From assembly GCA_964478025.1 (NCBI GenBank), contig CAYZGK010000003.1, positions 1 to 64,000 of the forward strand: a DNA stretch of 64,000 nt. The letters are read 5' to 3'. A program made the position numbers and the translations under genes. Positions within the stretch are counted from its first letter, which is position 1. Every line of letters starts with the position of its first letter. Of the stretch, positions 36,409 to 45,355 are shown in pieces. The stretch is from UBA3700 sp964478025. GTDB lineage: Bacteria > Bacillota > Clostridia > Christensenellales > UBA3700. A model generated the notes under the pieces. That model had not been told where the DNA came from. It worked only from the letters and a program-made list of their open reading frames with translations, and made no database searches.

Positions 36409-38109
36409 ATGTTAACAACACTTTCTATAAAAAATATCGCATTAATTGAATCTTTAGAAATTGAATTTTCTAAAGGTTTAAATGTTTTATCAGGTGAAAC
36501 TGGTGCAGGTAAGTCAATAATAATTGACTCAATCAATTTCGTACTTGGAAAAAGAGCAGATAAAACATTAATTAGATATGGTGAAGAAAGTGCTACAGTT
36601 ACCGCATTTTTTGATATTGATAACGATAAAATCTATGATATTTTAGATGAGCTTGAGATAGAAAAAGAAGATGAGCTTATGATAAAAAGAACAATGACCA
36701 TAGATGGTAAAAACAATTGTTCTATAAATGGTCAAAAAGTAACTCTTTCTATGCTTAGACAATTAACATCAAAACTTGTAGATATTTATGGTCAAAACGA
36801 CGCCTTATTTATTATGAATCCAAGTATGCATCTTGAGATTTTAGATAACTATGGCTTAGATAAAATAAAACCACTTAAAGATAAACAAGAGGCACTATAT
36901 AAAGATTACAAGGAAACCCTTAAAAAATTAAAAGAATATGGAAACCTTGATGATTTAGAAAAGAATCTTGAACTTTATGAATATCAAATAAATGAAATTA
37001 AAGAAACCAATTTTAAAGATGGAGAAGAAGAGGAATTAAAAGCTTTAAGAAGTAAAATGAATAATTCCCAAGAGTTTGTTGAATCTCTATCACAAGCATA
37101 TGAGAGTTTAAATGGTTCTAGTGATGTAAATGTTAACTTGCTTTTATCTAACGCTATTAAGGCCTTAAATAAAGTTGTAGAGTTTGACTCTTCGCTTGAA
37201 GATATTATCTCAAGATTAGAATCTGCAAAGATAGATTTAAAAGATGCAGGAGAAACAATAGAGGATATTGCAAAATCTTCTGAATTTGATCCACAAAAGG
37301 CTAATCAAATAGAAAATAGATTAAATAAAATTAGATTAATTAAAAAGAAATATGGGGCGTCTGAGCAAGAAATTAATGATTATCTAAGTAGTATTCAAGA
37401 TAAATATGACTTTTTAAATAATGGTGAAGAAAAACTTGCAGATTTAGAAATTGACAAGAAAAACTTATTTGAAGATTTATATAAAAACGCAAAAGAGTTA
37501 TCTCATATAAGACATAATGTTGCATTTGATTTATCACTAAAGATTGAAAAAGAATTAAAAGAGCTTGGTATGAAAGATGCTCAGTTTGTTGCTAAATTTA
37601 ATGAATTCCCATTAATTGATGAGATTGATTCAATACCTGCAAATGGACTTGATGAAATGGAATTTTTATTCTCAGCAAATAAAGGTCAACCTCCAAGAGA
37701 ATTAACTAAGATTATCTCAGGCGGTGAATTATCTAGATTTACGCTTGCCTTAAAGAATACAATATCTGATTTAGACGGAATAGATACCATGATATTTGAT
37801 GAAATTGATACAGGAATCTCTGGTCATATTGCTCAAGTAGTTGCAGAAAAACTTTATTCTATATCTAAAGATAAACAAGTTTTAGCAATAACTCATCTTC
37901 CTCAACTTGCATCAATTGCTGATACAAATTTCTTAATTGTAAAAAATTCAGATAATTTAACAACAAAAACAAGGATAATTAAGCTTGAAAAAGACGACTT
38001 AATTAATGAAATAATTAGACTTGTAGGTGGGGAAACTTCAGAAAAGACCGCAAGACCTCATGCAATTGAAATGCTTGAAAACGCTAAAAAGTTAAAGGAA
38101 AATCTATGA
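36409..38109 (+). CDS. recN: DNA repair protein RecN
   Basis: RecN is an SMC-like ATPase acting in double-strand break repair. The start is ATG 36409, 2 bases after argR; a longer in-frame reading back to 36334 lies inside argR. The 566-residue product has Walker A GETGAGKS (29-36), a long coiled-coil middle (about 150-370), the ABC signature region KIISGGELSRFTLAL and Walker B MIFDEIDTGISG. It overlaps the next gene by 4 bases (ATGA). Confidence 0.95.
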   Translation: MLTTLSIKNIALIESLEIEFSKGLNVLSGETGAGKSIIIDSINFVLGKRADKTLIRYGEESATVTAFFDIDNDKIYDILDELEIEKEDELMIKRTMTIDGKNNCSINGQKVTLSMLRQLTSKLVDIYGQNDALFIMNPSMHLEILDNYGLDKIKPLKDKQEALYKDYKETLKKLKEYGNLDDLEKNLELYEYQINEIKETNFKDGEEEELKALRSKMNNSQEFVESLSQAYESLNGSSDVNVNLLLSNAIKALNKVVEFDSSLEDIISRLESAKIDLKDAGETIEDIAKSSEFDPQKANQIENRLNKIRLIKKKYGASEQEINDYLSSIQDKYDFLNNGEEKLADLEIDKKNLFEDLYKNAKELSHIRHNVAFDLSLKIEKELKELGMKDAQFVAKFNEFPLIDEIDSIPANGLDEMEFLFSANKGQPPRELTKIISGGELSRFTLALKNTISDLDGIDTMIFDEIDTGISGHIAQVVAEKLYSISKDKQVLAITHLPQLASIADTNFLIVKNSDNLTTKTRIIKLEKDDLINEIIRLVGGETSEKTARPHAIEMLENAKKLKENL

Positions 38110-38462
38110 TTTTTAAAGATATTTTAGTTTATTTTGTATATAAGTTTTCTTTGATATTAAGATTTGATAAAGATATCAAAAGCGTTTTTTATAAAATACT
38201 AAAAGCTTTCTTTATAATACTATTTATTATTCCATATGCATTATTTGCTTTTATTGATTTAGTTTTACAGTTATTATTTGTAATACCATCAAGCTGGCCA
38301 ATAATTGGAGTAGTTTTATATTGGATTACAAAAATATTTGGTATACTTCCTGGAATACTTATGAAAATATTAATGATTCCAGATGCCATTTATAAAACAG
38401 CCATTTATGATTTATATGCAAATGGTTTAGAAATGGGTGAGGATTTTAAAACAAAAGAGTAA
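38106..38462 (+). CDS. Small hydrophobic membrane protein, function unknown
   Basis: The 118-residue product is largely hydrophobic, with two or three membrane segments (about 30-55, 58-80, possibly 83-98) and an acidic C-terminus. It is translationally coupled to recN (ATGA). I recognise no family. A strong terminator follows at 38488-38523. Confidence 0.65.
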   Translation: MIFKDILVYFVYKFSLILRFDKDIKSVFYKILKAFFIILFIIPYALFAFIDLVLQLLFVIPSSWPIIGVVLYWITKIFGILPGILMKILMIPDAIYKTAIYDLYANGLEMGEDFKTKE

Positions 38463-38487
38463 ATTTTTTAACATAATGAAAACATAG

Positions 38488-38523
38488 CAGCTTATCTTAA
38501 ATTTAGGTAAGCTGTTTTTATTT
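38488..38523 (+). terminator. Intrinsic terminator after the recN operon
   Basis: CAGCTTATC (38488-38496) and GGTAAGCTG (38506-38514) pair over 9 bases with a 9-base loop and are followed by TTTTTATTT. Confidence 0.88.
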
Positions 38524-38530
38524 AACATTA

Positions 38531-38559
38531 TTGAAAAATCCCATAATTTTCAATATAAT
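38531..38559 (+). promoter_or_regulatory. Sigma-A type promoter of the EEP-ade-barnase-like operon
   Basis: TTGAAA at 38531-38536 and TATAAT at 38554-38559 have a 17-base spacer, just after the preceding terminator. The first gene starts 20 bases later behind AAGAGG. Confidence 0.8.
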
Positions 38560-38578
38560 TGAAAGCAAGAGGTAAAAT

Positions 38579-39763
38579 ATGGAACAAGAAATTAAGCAAA
38601 AGAAAAAACATGGTCCCGTCTTTTGGACGCTTATATCCATAAATATTGTTATAGATTTAATAATAGTAATAGTTGGCGGTTATCTTTTATATATCGTTGC
38701 TTCATATTCCCGTATTGGTAATGTATCATTAGATGTAACAAGCAATTCAACGCTTGAATCAGTTAATACGTCTGAAACTTACTCAATAACGACATATAAC
38801 ATAGGCTTTGGAGCATATTCTCAAAATTATACGTTCTTTTTAGATTCAGGATATGATGACAATGGTAATGAAACTGTAGGACACTATGGAAAAGCTTTAT
38901 CTAAAGATGATGTTCTTTTCAATACAAATGGTGCTATTAAAACTATACAAGAAAAATCTCCAGATTTTGCTTTGTTTCAAGAGGTAGATACAAACTCAAC
39001 TCGTTCATACCATGTAAATCAATATGAGAAAATTACAAGTAATTTTACTACATATGATCAAACATTCTGCTCAAACTTCCATAGCACATTTTTACCATAT
39101 CCACTATATGATATGCATGGTTCAGTTCAAGCAGGCCTTGCTATTATGAGTAAATATAAGGTTTCATCTGCAAATAGATACGAATATACTATCTCAAATT
39201 CTATGTCTAAATTCTTTGATTTAGATAGATGTTTTGCTGTAAATACAATATCCGTTTCAAATGGCAAAACTTTATATATAGTAAACTCACATATGTCAGC
39301 TTACGATAGTGGTGGCACAATTAGAAAACAACAAATGTTAGAATTAAATAATTTCCTTACAAAATGCCAAGAAAATGGAGATTACGTAATTGTAGGTGGT
39401 GACTATAATCATGACTTAATTACATATAATCCATCATTTTCTTACACAAGCGAAAATAGAGCATTTAACATGACAAAGAAAGCTCCAGATTGGATAGCAT
39501 ACTTCTTTAACGAAGATGGCACATCAGAACTTATTGATGGATATTCCGTTTACGCTGATGATTCTAATCCAACTTGTAGAAATAACGATGTAGAGTGGGA
39601 TCCAAACAATACATTTGTATGCGTTGTTGATGGATACATTGTTTCAAATAACATAACAGTATCTCTTGTTCAAAATATACAAACAAAGCAAGGAAATAAA
39701 AATCTTGATGGTTTTGCATACTCTGATCATGAGCCAGTTTATATGGAATTTAGTTTAAATTAA
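38579..39763 (+). CDS. Membrane-anchored endonuclease/exonuclease/phosphatase family protein
   Basis: The 394-residue product has a basic N-terminus, one membrane helix (about 15-40) and an extracytoplasmic EEP-fold domain. Expected catalytic residues are visible: N in ITTYNIGFG, E135 (FQEVD), H238 (NSHMS), D275 and N277 (GGDYNHD), and D383 and H384 (YSDHEP). The fold covers DNase I-like nucleases, AP endonucleases and phospho- and sphingolipid phosphodiesterases; the substrate here is open. It has its own promoter and leads an operon with adenine deaminase and a barnase-like RNase, which favours a nuclease or nucleotide role. The adjacent start is 11 bases on. Confidence 0.82.
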   Translation: MEQEIKQKKKHGPVFWTLISINIVIDLIIVIVGGYLLYIVASYSRIGNVSLDVTSNSTLESVNTSETYSITTYNIGFGAYSQNYTFFLDSGYDDNGNETVGHYGKALSKDDVLFNTNGAIKTIQEKSPDFALFQEVDTNSTRSYHVNQYEKITSNFTTYDQTFCSNFHSTFLPYPLYDMHGSVQAGLAIMSKYKVSSANRYEYTISNSMSKFFDLDRCFAVNTISVSNGKTLYIVNSHMSAYDSGGTIRKQQMLELNNFLTKCQENGDYVIVGGDYNHDLITYNPSFSYTSENRAFNMTKKAPDWIAYFFNEDGTSELIDGYSVYADDSNPTCRNNDVEWDPNNTFVCVVDGYIVSNNITVSLVQNIQTKQGNKNLDGFAYSDHEPVYMEFSLN

Positions 39764-39774
39764 TAGAGGTTAAT

Positions 39775-41565
39775 ATGATTAATTATTTTTGTAAATACCC
39801 ATTATATGAAGTAACAAAAGACTTAGTTGATGTTGCTATGGGAAGAAAAGAAGCAGAGCTTGTTATTAAAAACGCAAAACTTGTAAATGTATGTACTCAT
39901 GAAATTATAGATAATACTATGGTTGCCATAGCAAAAGGAAGAATCGCCTACGTTGGAGATGCAAGTCACTGTATAGGGAAAAATACAAAGATAATTGATG
40001 CAAATGGAAAATATTTAGCTCCATCATTTATGGATGGTCATATGCACGTTGAATCTTCAATGCTAACTGTTGGAGAATATGCAAGAGCAGTAATACCTCA
40101 TGGAACTTCAGGAATATTCTTTGATCCTCATGAAATTTGCAATGTTCTTGGCTTAAAGGGCGTTAGATACATGCTTGATGATTCAAAAAGAACTCCACTT
40201 AAAGCTATGCTTTGTGTTCCATCATGTGTTCCAGCTGTTCCTGGCTTTGAAGACACTGGGGCTGAAGTTACTCCAAAAGATGTAAAAGAAGCAATGTCTT
40301 GGAAAGAATCAGTAGGTCTTGGCGAGATGATGAATTTTGTTGGAATACAAAATAATGAAAATGGACCACATGCAATAGTTGCTGAAACACTAAAGGCAGA
40401 TAAATGTCCAACAGGTCACTATACAATTCCAGAGACAGGTTCAGGGCTTAATTCATATATAGCAGCCGGCATGAGATGCGACCACGAATCAGTAAGAGAA
40501 ATTGATGCACTTACAAAAATGAGACTTGGCATGTACGCACAACTTAGAGAAGGCTCAGCTTGGCACGATTTAGTTGAAGTATCTAAAGCTATAACAAATC
40601 ATGAAGTAGATTCAAGATTTGCTCATTTATGTACAGACGATTCTCATCCATACACCCTTGTAGGCCCAGGGCATCTAGATAGAGTTGTTAAAAAAGCACA
40701 AGAATATGGAATAGATTTTATAACTGCTATTCAAATGGTAACAATAAATGTTGCTACATGTTTCCAACTAGAGCACGAAATGGGCTCTATAACACCAAAC
40801 AAATGCGCAGACATGGTTTTGATTGATGATATTAAAAATTGTCATATAACCGATGTATTTATTGATGGTGAGTATGTTGCAAAAGATGGAAAGCTTATAA
40901 TTGAATTTGGTAAGTATTCATATCCAAAGGATGCATATAACACAGTACATTTAGATAAGTTAACTGAAAAAGATTTTATAATTCCATCAAATAAGGAAAA
41001 AGTTAAAGTAAGAGCAATATCTGTTGAAGGCGGAAAGACAATAACAACTGAAGATATTAAAGAATTAAAAGTTGTAAATGGAAACATTGAGGCTGATGTA
41101 AGTCAAGATGTATTAAAAGCCTTTGTATTTGAAAGACACCATAGAACAGGAAAAGTAGGTAAAGGCTTTTTAACTGGATTTGGTATAAAAGAAGGAGCAC
41201 TTGCTCAAACAGTTTCACATGATGCCCATAACTTGCTTGTTGTTGGAACAAATGAAAAAGATATGGCAGTAGCTGCTAATGCTTTAATTGATTGTGGTGG
41301 CGGACTTGTAGTTGTGCAAAATGGAAAAGTTATAGCAATTGCTGAGCTTCCAGTTGCAGGACTTATGAGTGAAGAAAATGCTCAAGTTATGTCAAATAAA
41401 ATTAAAAATATTGAAGAAGCATGGAATAAGGTTGGATGTAAACTTCCATCACCATTTATGACAATGGGAATTGCATCCCTTGCTTGTATCCCTAATTTAC
41501 GTTTAACAAATAGGGGAATAGTAGATTGTATTAATTTTAAATTCTTAGATTTAATCGTTGAATAA
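39775..41565 (+). CDS. ade: Adenine deaminase
   Basis: Ade deaminates adenine to hypoxanthine and ammonia for purine salvage. The 596-residue product has the amidohydrolase metal-binding motif PSFMDGHMHVESSM near residue 85, HGTSGIFFDPHEI, and a conserved C-terminal adenine deaminase domain with SHDAHNLLVVG and AALIDCGGG-like stretches. The length is normal. It lies between two surface nuclease-type genes, 11 bases after the first and overlapping the second by 1 base, which points to use of adenine released from scavenged nucleic acid. Confidence 0.94.
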   Translation: MINYFCKYPLYEVTKDLVDVAMGRKEAELVIKNAKLVNVCTHEIIDNTMVAIAKGRIAYVGDASHCIGKNTKIIDANGKYLAPSFMDGHMHVESSMLTVGEYARAVIPHGTSGIFFDPHEICNVLGLKGVRYMLDDSKRTPLKAMLCVPSCVPAVPGFEDTGAEVTPKDVKEAMSWKESVGLGEMMNFVGIQNNENGPHAIVAETLKADKCPTGHYTIPETGSGLNSYIAAGMRCDHESVREIDALTKMRLGMYAQLREGSAWHDLVEVSKAITNHEVDSRFAHLCTDDSHPYTLVGPGHLDRVVKKAQEYGIDFITAIQMVTINVATCFQLEHEMGSITPNKCADMVLIDDIKNCHITDVFIDGEYVAKDGKLIIEFGKYSYPKDAYNTVHLDKLTEKDFIIPSNKEKVKVRAISVEGGKTITTEDIKELKVVNGNIEADVSQDVLKAFVFERHHRTGKVGKGFLTGFGIKEGALAQTVSHDAHNLLVVGTNEKDMAVAANALIDCGGGLVVVQNGKVIAIAELPVAGLMSEENAQVMSNKIKNIEEAWNKVGCKLPSPFMTMGIASLACIPNLRLTNRGIVDCINFKFLDLIVE

Positions 41566-42269
41566 TGAAATTCTTTAAAGAAAAAAAATTAGCAATATTT
41601 GAAATAGTTTTTGTAGTTTTATCTGCACTAACTATTTTATTTTTATTGCTTGGAGTATCTACTCATCACTATGTCTCTTATGGGAAAAAATATAGTTCAA
41701 AAAACTACGTTGCTGCATACTTATATAAATATAATGAACTTCCTGTAAACTTCATAGAAAAAAATGAGTGGAACTCAGATTATAAATTACTAAAATCTGG
41801 AAAAAATATAGGTGGAGATAACTTTGAGTATAGAGGAAATATTGTTAACTATACTCAAAACACAAATTTAAGAGAAGCTGATTTATATAAATCAAGGCTT
41901 GAAGTTTATAAGTCACAATCAAGAGGAACAATTCGACTTGTTTATGCATATAGTGATAGTAATGTAGTTGAAATTTTCTATACTGAAGACCACTATGAAA
42001 CCTTTAGTAAAATTACGAAATTTAATGTTAACTTGTTTTCAAATATAAGCTACATAATTATGGGAAGTTTACTACTTATTCAAGTAGTTATCATAGTTAT
42101 TAATTTAGCTAAAGACGAGCAAGCACGAAGTTTTGGATATTTTAGACAAATTGGAATATTTTATCTTGAAGGTTTTATATGTTTAATTGGATTTATTCCA
42201 GGAAGCATATATTATATTGTTCTTAAAGTTCAAAATCTTTTTAGTAAGAGAGTAAAACTTAAGCAATAA
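41565..42269 (+). CDS. Membrane protein with extracytoplasmic barnase-like ribonuclease domain
   Basis: The 234-residue product has a helix at about 10-31, a soluble domain at about 44-153 and hydrophobic segments at about 161-182 and 198-220. The domain closely follows barnase (guanyl-specific RNase N1/T1 fold): VAAYLYKYNELPVNFIEK, SGKNIGGDNF, NLREADLYKS, RLVYAYSD and YTEDHYETFSKI. The catalytic set maps one to one: K66, R90, E104, R120, R124 and H143 match barnase K27, R59, E73, R83, R87 and H102. The lysine-rich N-terminus inside puts the domain outside, so no barstar is needed, and none is seen. It overlaps ade by 1 base. Barnases are normally freely secreted; tethering is unusual. The last hydrophobic segment may be a re-entrant hairpin. 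Confidence 0.82.
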   Translation: MKFFKEKKLAIFEIVFVVLSALTILFLLLGVSTHHYVSYGKKYSSKNYVAAYLYKYNELPVNFIEKNEWNSDYKLLKSGKNIGGDNFEYRGNIVNYTQNTNLREADLYKSRLEVYKSQSRGTIRLVYAYSDSNVVEIFYTEDHYETFSKITKFNVNLFSNISYIIMGSLLLIQVVIIVINLAKDEQARSFGYFRQIGIFYLEGFICLIGFIPGSIYYIVLKVQNLFSKRVKLKQ

Positions 42270-42305
42270 ATTAATTAACATGTAAAATAAATTCATTATA
42301 ATTAT

Positions 42306-42335
42306 TTGTTAAATAGAATATAAATAATATATAAT
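42306..42335 (+). promoter_or_regulatory. Promoter of purB
   Basis: TTGTTA at 42306-42311 and TATAAT at 42330-42335 have an 18-base spacer, 31 bases before the purB ATG. No terminator precedes it, so read-through from the barnase-like operon is also possible. Confidence 0.65.
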
Positions 42336-42366
42336 AAAAAAGAATTTAATTAACTAGGAGTCCAAC

Positions 42367-43800
42367 ATGGAGTTTTCTTACGTAGATCCGTTAGTTACTA
42401 GATATGCTACCAAGCCTATGCTAGAACAATTTTCTGAAGAAACAAGAATGATTCTTTGGAGAAAATTGTGGGTTGCTTTAGCCGAATCTGAAAAAGAATT
42501 AGGTTTAGAACAAATTTCTCAAGAACAAATTGATGAATTAAAAAAATATGTTTACGATATAAACTTTGATGTAGCAAAAGCTAGAGAAAAGGTTGTTAGA
42601 CATGATGTTATGGCTTACATTTACGCTTATGGCCAACAAGCAAAATCTGCAGCCGGTATAATCCACTTAGGAGCAACATCTTGCTTTGTTACAGATAACT
42701 CTGATGCAATAATCTATCATGATGCATTAATAAAGGTTAGAAATAAGCTTGTTAATGTCATGGATAAATTATCCAAATTTGCAAAAGAGTACGCTGGAAT
42801 GCCTACACTTGGATATACACATTTACAACCAGCACAACTTGTAACAGTTGGTAAAAGAGCAACTCTTTGGTTACAAGACTTACAATTAGATTACGAAAAT
42901 TTAACATATTTAATAGATAATACAAGACTTAGAGGAGTTAAGGGTACAACAGGAACTCAAGCTTCATTTTTAGATTTATTCAATGGAGATCATGAAAAGG
43001 TTAAAAAATTAAATGAACTTGTTGTTAAAAAGATGGGATTTGAAAAATATTTCTCAGTATCAGGTCAAACTTATACAAGAAAATATGATTACAACATTTT
43101 ATCTGGACTTTCTCAAGTAGCTCAATCAGCATATAAATTCGCAAATGATATAAGAATACTTCAAAGCTTTAAGGAAATAGAGGAACCTTTTGAAAAAACG
43201 CAAATTGGTTCATCTGCTATGGCATATAAGAGAAATCCTATGAGAAGTGAAAGAATTTGTTCACTATCAAGATATGTTATGACACTTCCGGAAAATGCCG
43301 CTCAAACAGCAGCAACTCAATGGATGGAAAGAACCCTTGATGATTCTGCAAATAGACGTTTAGTTATGGCTCAAGCTTTCTTAACTATAGATGCAATCTT
43401 AGAAATCTACATGAACGTTGTAGATGGCTTAGTTGTTTACGATAAAGTTATAGAAAAGAGAGTAATGGCAGAGCTTCCATTTATGTCAACAGAAGTTATA
43501 TTAATGGAATGTGTTAAAGCTGGTGGAGATAGACAAGCATTACATGAAAGAATTCGTATTCATTCAATGGATGCAGCAATGCAAGTTAAAAAGTTTGGAA
43601 AGGATAATGATTTAATAGAAAGAATCAAAAACGATCCTGCTTTTGATGCAATAAAAGATAAAATTGACTCAATATTAGATCCAGTAAACTTTATTGGAAG
43701 AGCAAAAGAACAAACTTTAGAATATATAGATGAAGTAATTAATCCTATTCTAAAGGAAAATAGTGAAATTTTAGGAGCAACAGGACAAGTTAATGTCTAA
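42367..43800 (+). CDS. purB: Adenylosuccinate lyase
   Basis: PurB cleaves SAICAR and adenylosuccinate in purine synthesis and is also needed to turn IMP into AMP. The 477-residue product has the fumarase/lyase superfamily signature GSSAMAYKRNPMRSE and the substrate-binding IHLGATSCFVTDNSD and YTHLQPAQLV. Its length and the opening SYVDPLVTRYA match the form found in Clostridia and Bacteroidetes. GGAG lies 6 bases before the start. It follows the adenine salvage operon, so the four genes cover adenine release, deamination and AMP regeneration. Confidence 0.95.
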   Translation: MEFSYVDPLVTRYATKPMLEQFSEETRMILWRKLWVALAESEKELGLEQISQEQIDELKKYVYDINFDVAKAREKVVRHDVMAYIYAYGQQAKSAAGIIHLGATSCFVTDNSDAIIYHDALIKVRNKLVNVMDKLSKFAKEYAGMPTLGYTHLQPAQLVTVGKRATLWLQDLQLDYENLTYLIDNTRLRGVKGTTGTQASFLDLFNGDHEKVKKLNELVVKKMGFEKYFSVSGQTYTRKYDYNILSGLSQVAQSAYKFANDIRILQSFKEIEEPFEKTQIGSSAMAYKRNPMRSERICSLSRYVMTLPENAAQTAATQWMERTLDDSANRRLVMAQAFLTIDAILEIYMNVVDGLVVYDKVIEKRVMAELPFMSTEVILMECVKAGGDRQALHERIRIHSMDAAMQVKKFGKDNDLIERIKNDPAFDAIKDKIDSILDPVNFIGRAKEQTLEYIDEVINPILKENSEILGATGQVNV

Positions 43801-43828
43801 ATAAGGTTAGGTTTGAGCAAACCTTGAC

Positions 43829-43862
43829 AAAAAAAATTGCCCTTTAAATAAATTAAAAGGCA
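43829..43862 (-). terminator. Intrinsic terminator of tRNA-Trp (minus strand)
   Basis: On the minus strand the hairpin spans 43862-43838 (TGCCTTTTAA against TTTAAAGGGCA) and is followed by a run of eight T (43836-43829). It directly follows the tRNA CCA end. Confidence 0.8.
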
Positions 43863-43864
43863 TT

Positions 43865-43939
43865 TGGCAGGGGAGACGCGACTCGAACACGCAACCGACG
43901 GTTTTGGAGACCGTAGCCCTACCATTGGGCCACTCCCCT
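43865..43939 (-). tRNA. trnW: tRNA-Trp (CCA anticodon)
   Basis: The minus strand folds as a full cloverleaf: acceptor AGGGGAG / CTCCCCT, D arm GCCC / GGGC, anticodon stem ACGGT / ACCGT with loop CTCCAAA (anticodon CCA, bases 43907-43905), T loop TTCGAGT, discriminator G and an encoded CCA end. It lies between purB and proC, opposite to both, with its own consensus promoter and terminator. Confidence 0.95.
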
Positions 43940-43956
43940 ATGTAAAAAACATTATT

Positions 43957-43985
43957 ATTATATAGGCGAAAAATCGGCGTGTCAA
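43957..43985 (-). promoter_or_regulatory. Consensus promoter of tRNA-Trp
   Basis: On the minus strand TTGACA (43985-43980) and TATAAT (43962-43957) have a 17-base spacer, a perfect sigma-A consensus, with the tRNA beginning 17 bases further on. Confidence 0.92.
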
Positions 43986-44013
43986 TAAAAAAGGTTAATT
44001 TGAAAGGATATTT

Positions 44014-44808
44014 ATGGAACTAAAATACAAATTAGGATTTATAGGTGCAGGCAATATGGCAAAAGCCATATCTGATGGCATTATTAAATCCAACTATCTA
44101 AAGCAAACAGACATGATAATGTCTAGAAATTCAAGCAGTGGTACATATAATGGAATAGAAATTATTACAGATAATAACTATATTCTACAAAATTGTGAAT
44201 ACGTTGTACTTGCAGTAAAACCACAAATTTTTAAAGAATTATCTCAAGATAAATTATTTGAAAATGCTAAATGCTCATGCGTAATCTCAATAATGGCAGG
44301 AGTTAAGAGCGAAAATATTCAAAAATTATTTAACAAAAATACAGCAGTTATTAGAGTTATGCCAAATACTCCATGTTCAGTGGGAGAAGGCATGGTTTGT
44401 ATTGCTAAAAATAAATATCACAATATTTATAATAATTTTGTTAACGATATATTTGCTTGTTCATCAAAAACAGCTTTTGTTGAAGAGAGTTTGTTTGATG
44501 CTGTAACATCTATCTCTGGCTCTGGTCCAGCTTACGTATATTATTTTATTAAAGCTATGATAGATGCAGGAGTTGAAGGTGGTTTAAGTTTTGATGATTC
44601 AAAATTATTAACACTTCAAACAATAAAAGGTGCAGTAAAAATGGTAGAAAATTCAAGTGATGAATTGTCTGTATTAATTGATAAAGTATGCTCAAAAGGC
44701 GGAACTACAATACAAGCTATAGATACATTTAGACAAAATGAAATGGATAGTACAATAAAAACCGCAATTAAAAAGTGCAAGATGCGATCAGAGGAGTTAT
44801 CTAAATAG
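44014..44808 (+). CDS. proC: Pyrroline-5-carboxylate reductase
   Basis: ProC makes proline from pyrroline-5-carboxylate with NAD(P)H. The 264-residue product begins with the dinucleotide fold GFIGAGNMAKAI, has RVMPNTPCSVGEGM, and the C-terminal signature SISGSGPAYVYYFIKAMIDAGV (in two parts) plus CSKGGTTIQAI. A GAAAGG site lies upstream. It overlaps rnhA by 1 base. Confidence 0.95.
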   Translation: MELKYKLGFIGAGNMAKAISDGIIKSNYLKQTDMIMSRNSSSGTYNGIEIITDNNYILQNCEYVVLAVKPQIFKELSQDKLFENAKCSCVISIMAGVKSENIQKLFNKNTAVIRVMPNTPCSVGEGMVCIAKNKYHNIYNNFVNDIFACSSKTAFVEESLFDAVTSISGSGPAYVYYFIKAMIDAGVEGGLSFDDSKLLTLQTIKGAVKMVENSSDELSVLIDKVCSKGGTTIQAIDTFRQNEMDSTIKTAIKKCKMRSEELSK

Positions 44809-45248
44809 TGAAAGAAGTTACGATTTACACCGATGGCGCATGTTCAGGAAATCCAGGTCCAGGAGGTTGGGGAGTTTTGCTCATGTATATGAATAATAAA
44901 AAAGAACTGTCTGGATTTGATAAATCTACTACCAACAATAAAATGGAATTGTTGGCCGCCATTAAGGGGCTTGAGGCTTTAAAAGAACCATGTAAGGTTT
45001 CCTTGTATTCGGATTCTGCATATTTGTGTAATGCCATAAATGAAGGTTGGCTGGATTATTGGAAAACACATAATTGGCGTACCAAATCCAAAGAAGATGT
45101 TAAAAATGTTGAACTTTGGGAAAAGTTAGTTGAGTTAATGGGAATTCATGATTTGACATTTATAAAAGTTAAAGGTCACGCTGATAACGAATATAACAAT
45201 CGTTGTGATGCTTTAGCAACAGGAGAAATAGCGAAAAATACAAAATAA
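44808..45248 (+). CDS. rnhA: Ribonuclease HI
   Basis: RNase HI cuts RNA in RNA-DNA hybrids. The 146-residue product has the DEDD catalytic acids in IYTDGACSGNPGPGGWG, NNKMELLAAI, LYSDSAYL and the late RCDALA, with VKGHADNEYNN before it. The start is a GTG that overlaps the proC stop. A terminator follows at 45243-45281. Confidence 0.94.
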   Translation: MKEVTIYTDGACSGNPGPGGWGVLLMYMNNKKELSGFDKSTTNNKMELLAAIKGLEALKEPCKVSLYSDSAYLCNAINEGWLDYWKTHNWRTKSKEDVKNVELWEKLVELMGIHDLTFIKVKGHADNEYNNRCDALATGEIAKNTK

Positions 45249-45281
45249 GGAGGCAGTTTAACTGTTTACCTTATTTTTTTA
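45243..45281 (+). terminator. Intrinsic terminator after rnhA
   Basis: AAATAAGG (45243-45250) pairs with CCTTATTT (45269-45276), with an inner CAGTT / AACTG hairpin, and is followed by T residues. The 5' arm overlaps the rnhA stop codon. Confidence 0.85.
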
Positions 45282-45355
45282 TAAGTGAAAAAATAAAGGT
45301 TTTTAAATATATAAATCTATCAACGGGGATAGATAAAGGAGTAAAAAAGAAAAAA

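Noticed and set aside
43809..43824. Hairpin AGGTTT-GAGC-AAACCT after purB as a plus-strand terminator
   Set aside because: It is followed by A residues, not T, on the plus strand. The stronger structure here is the tRNA terminator on the minus strand.
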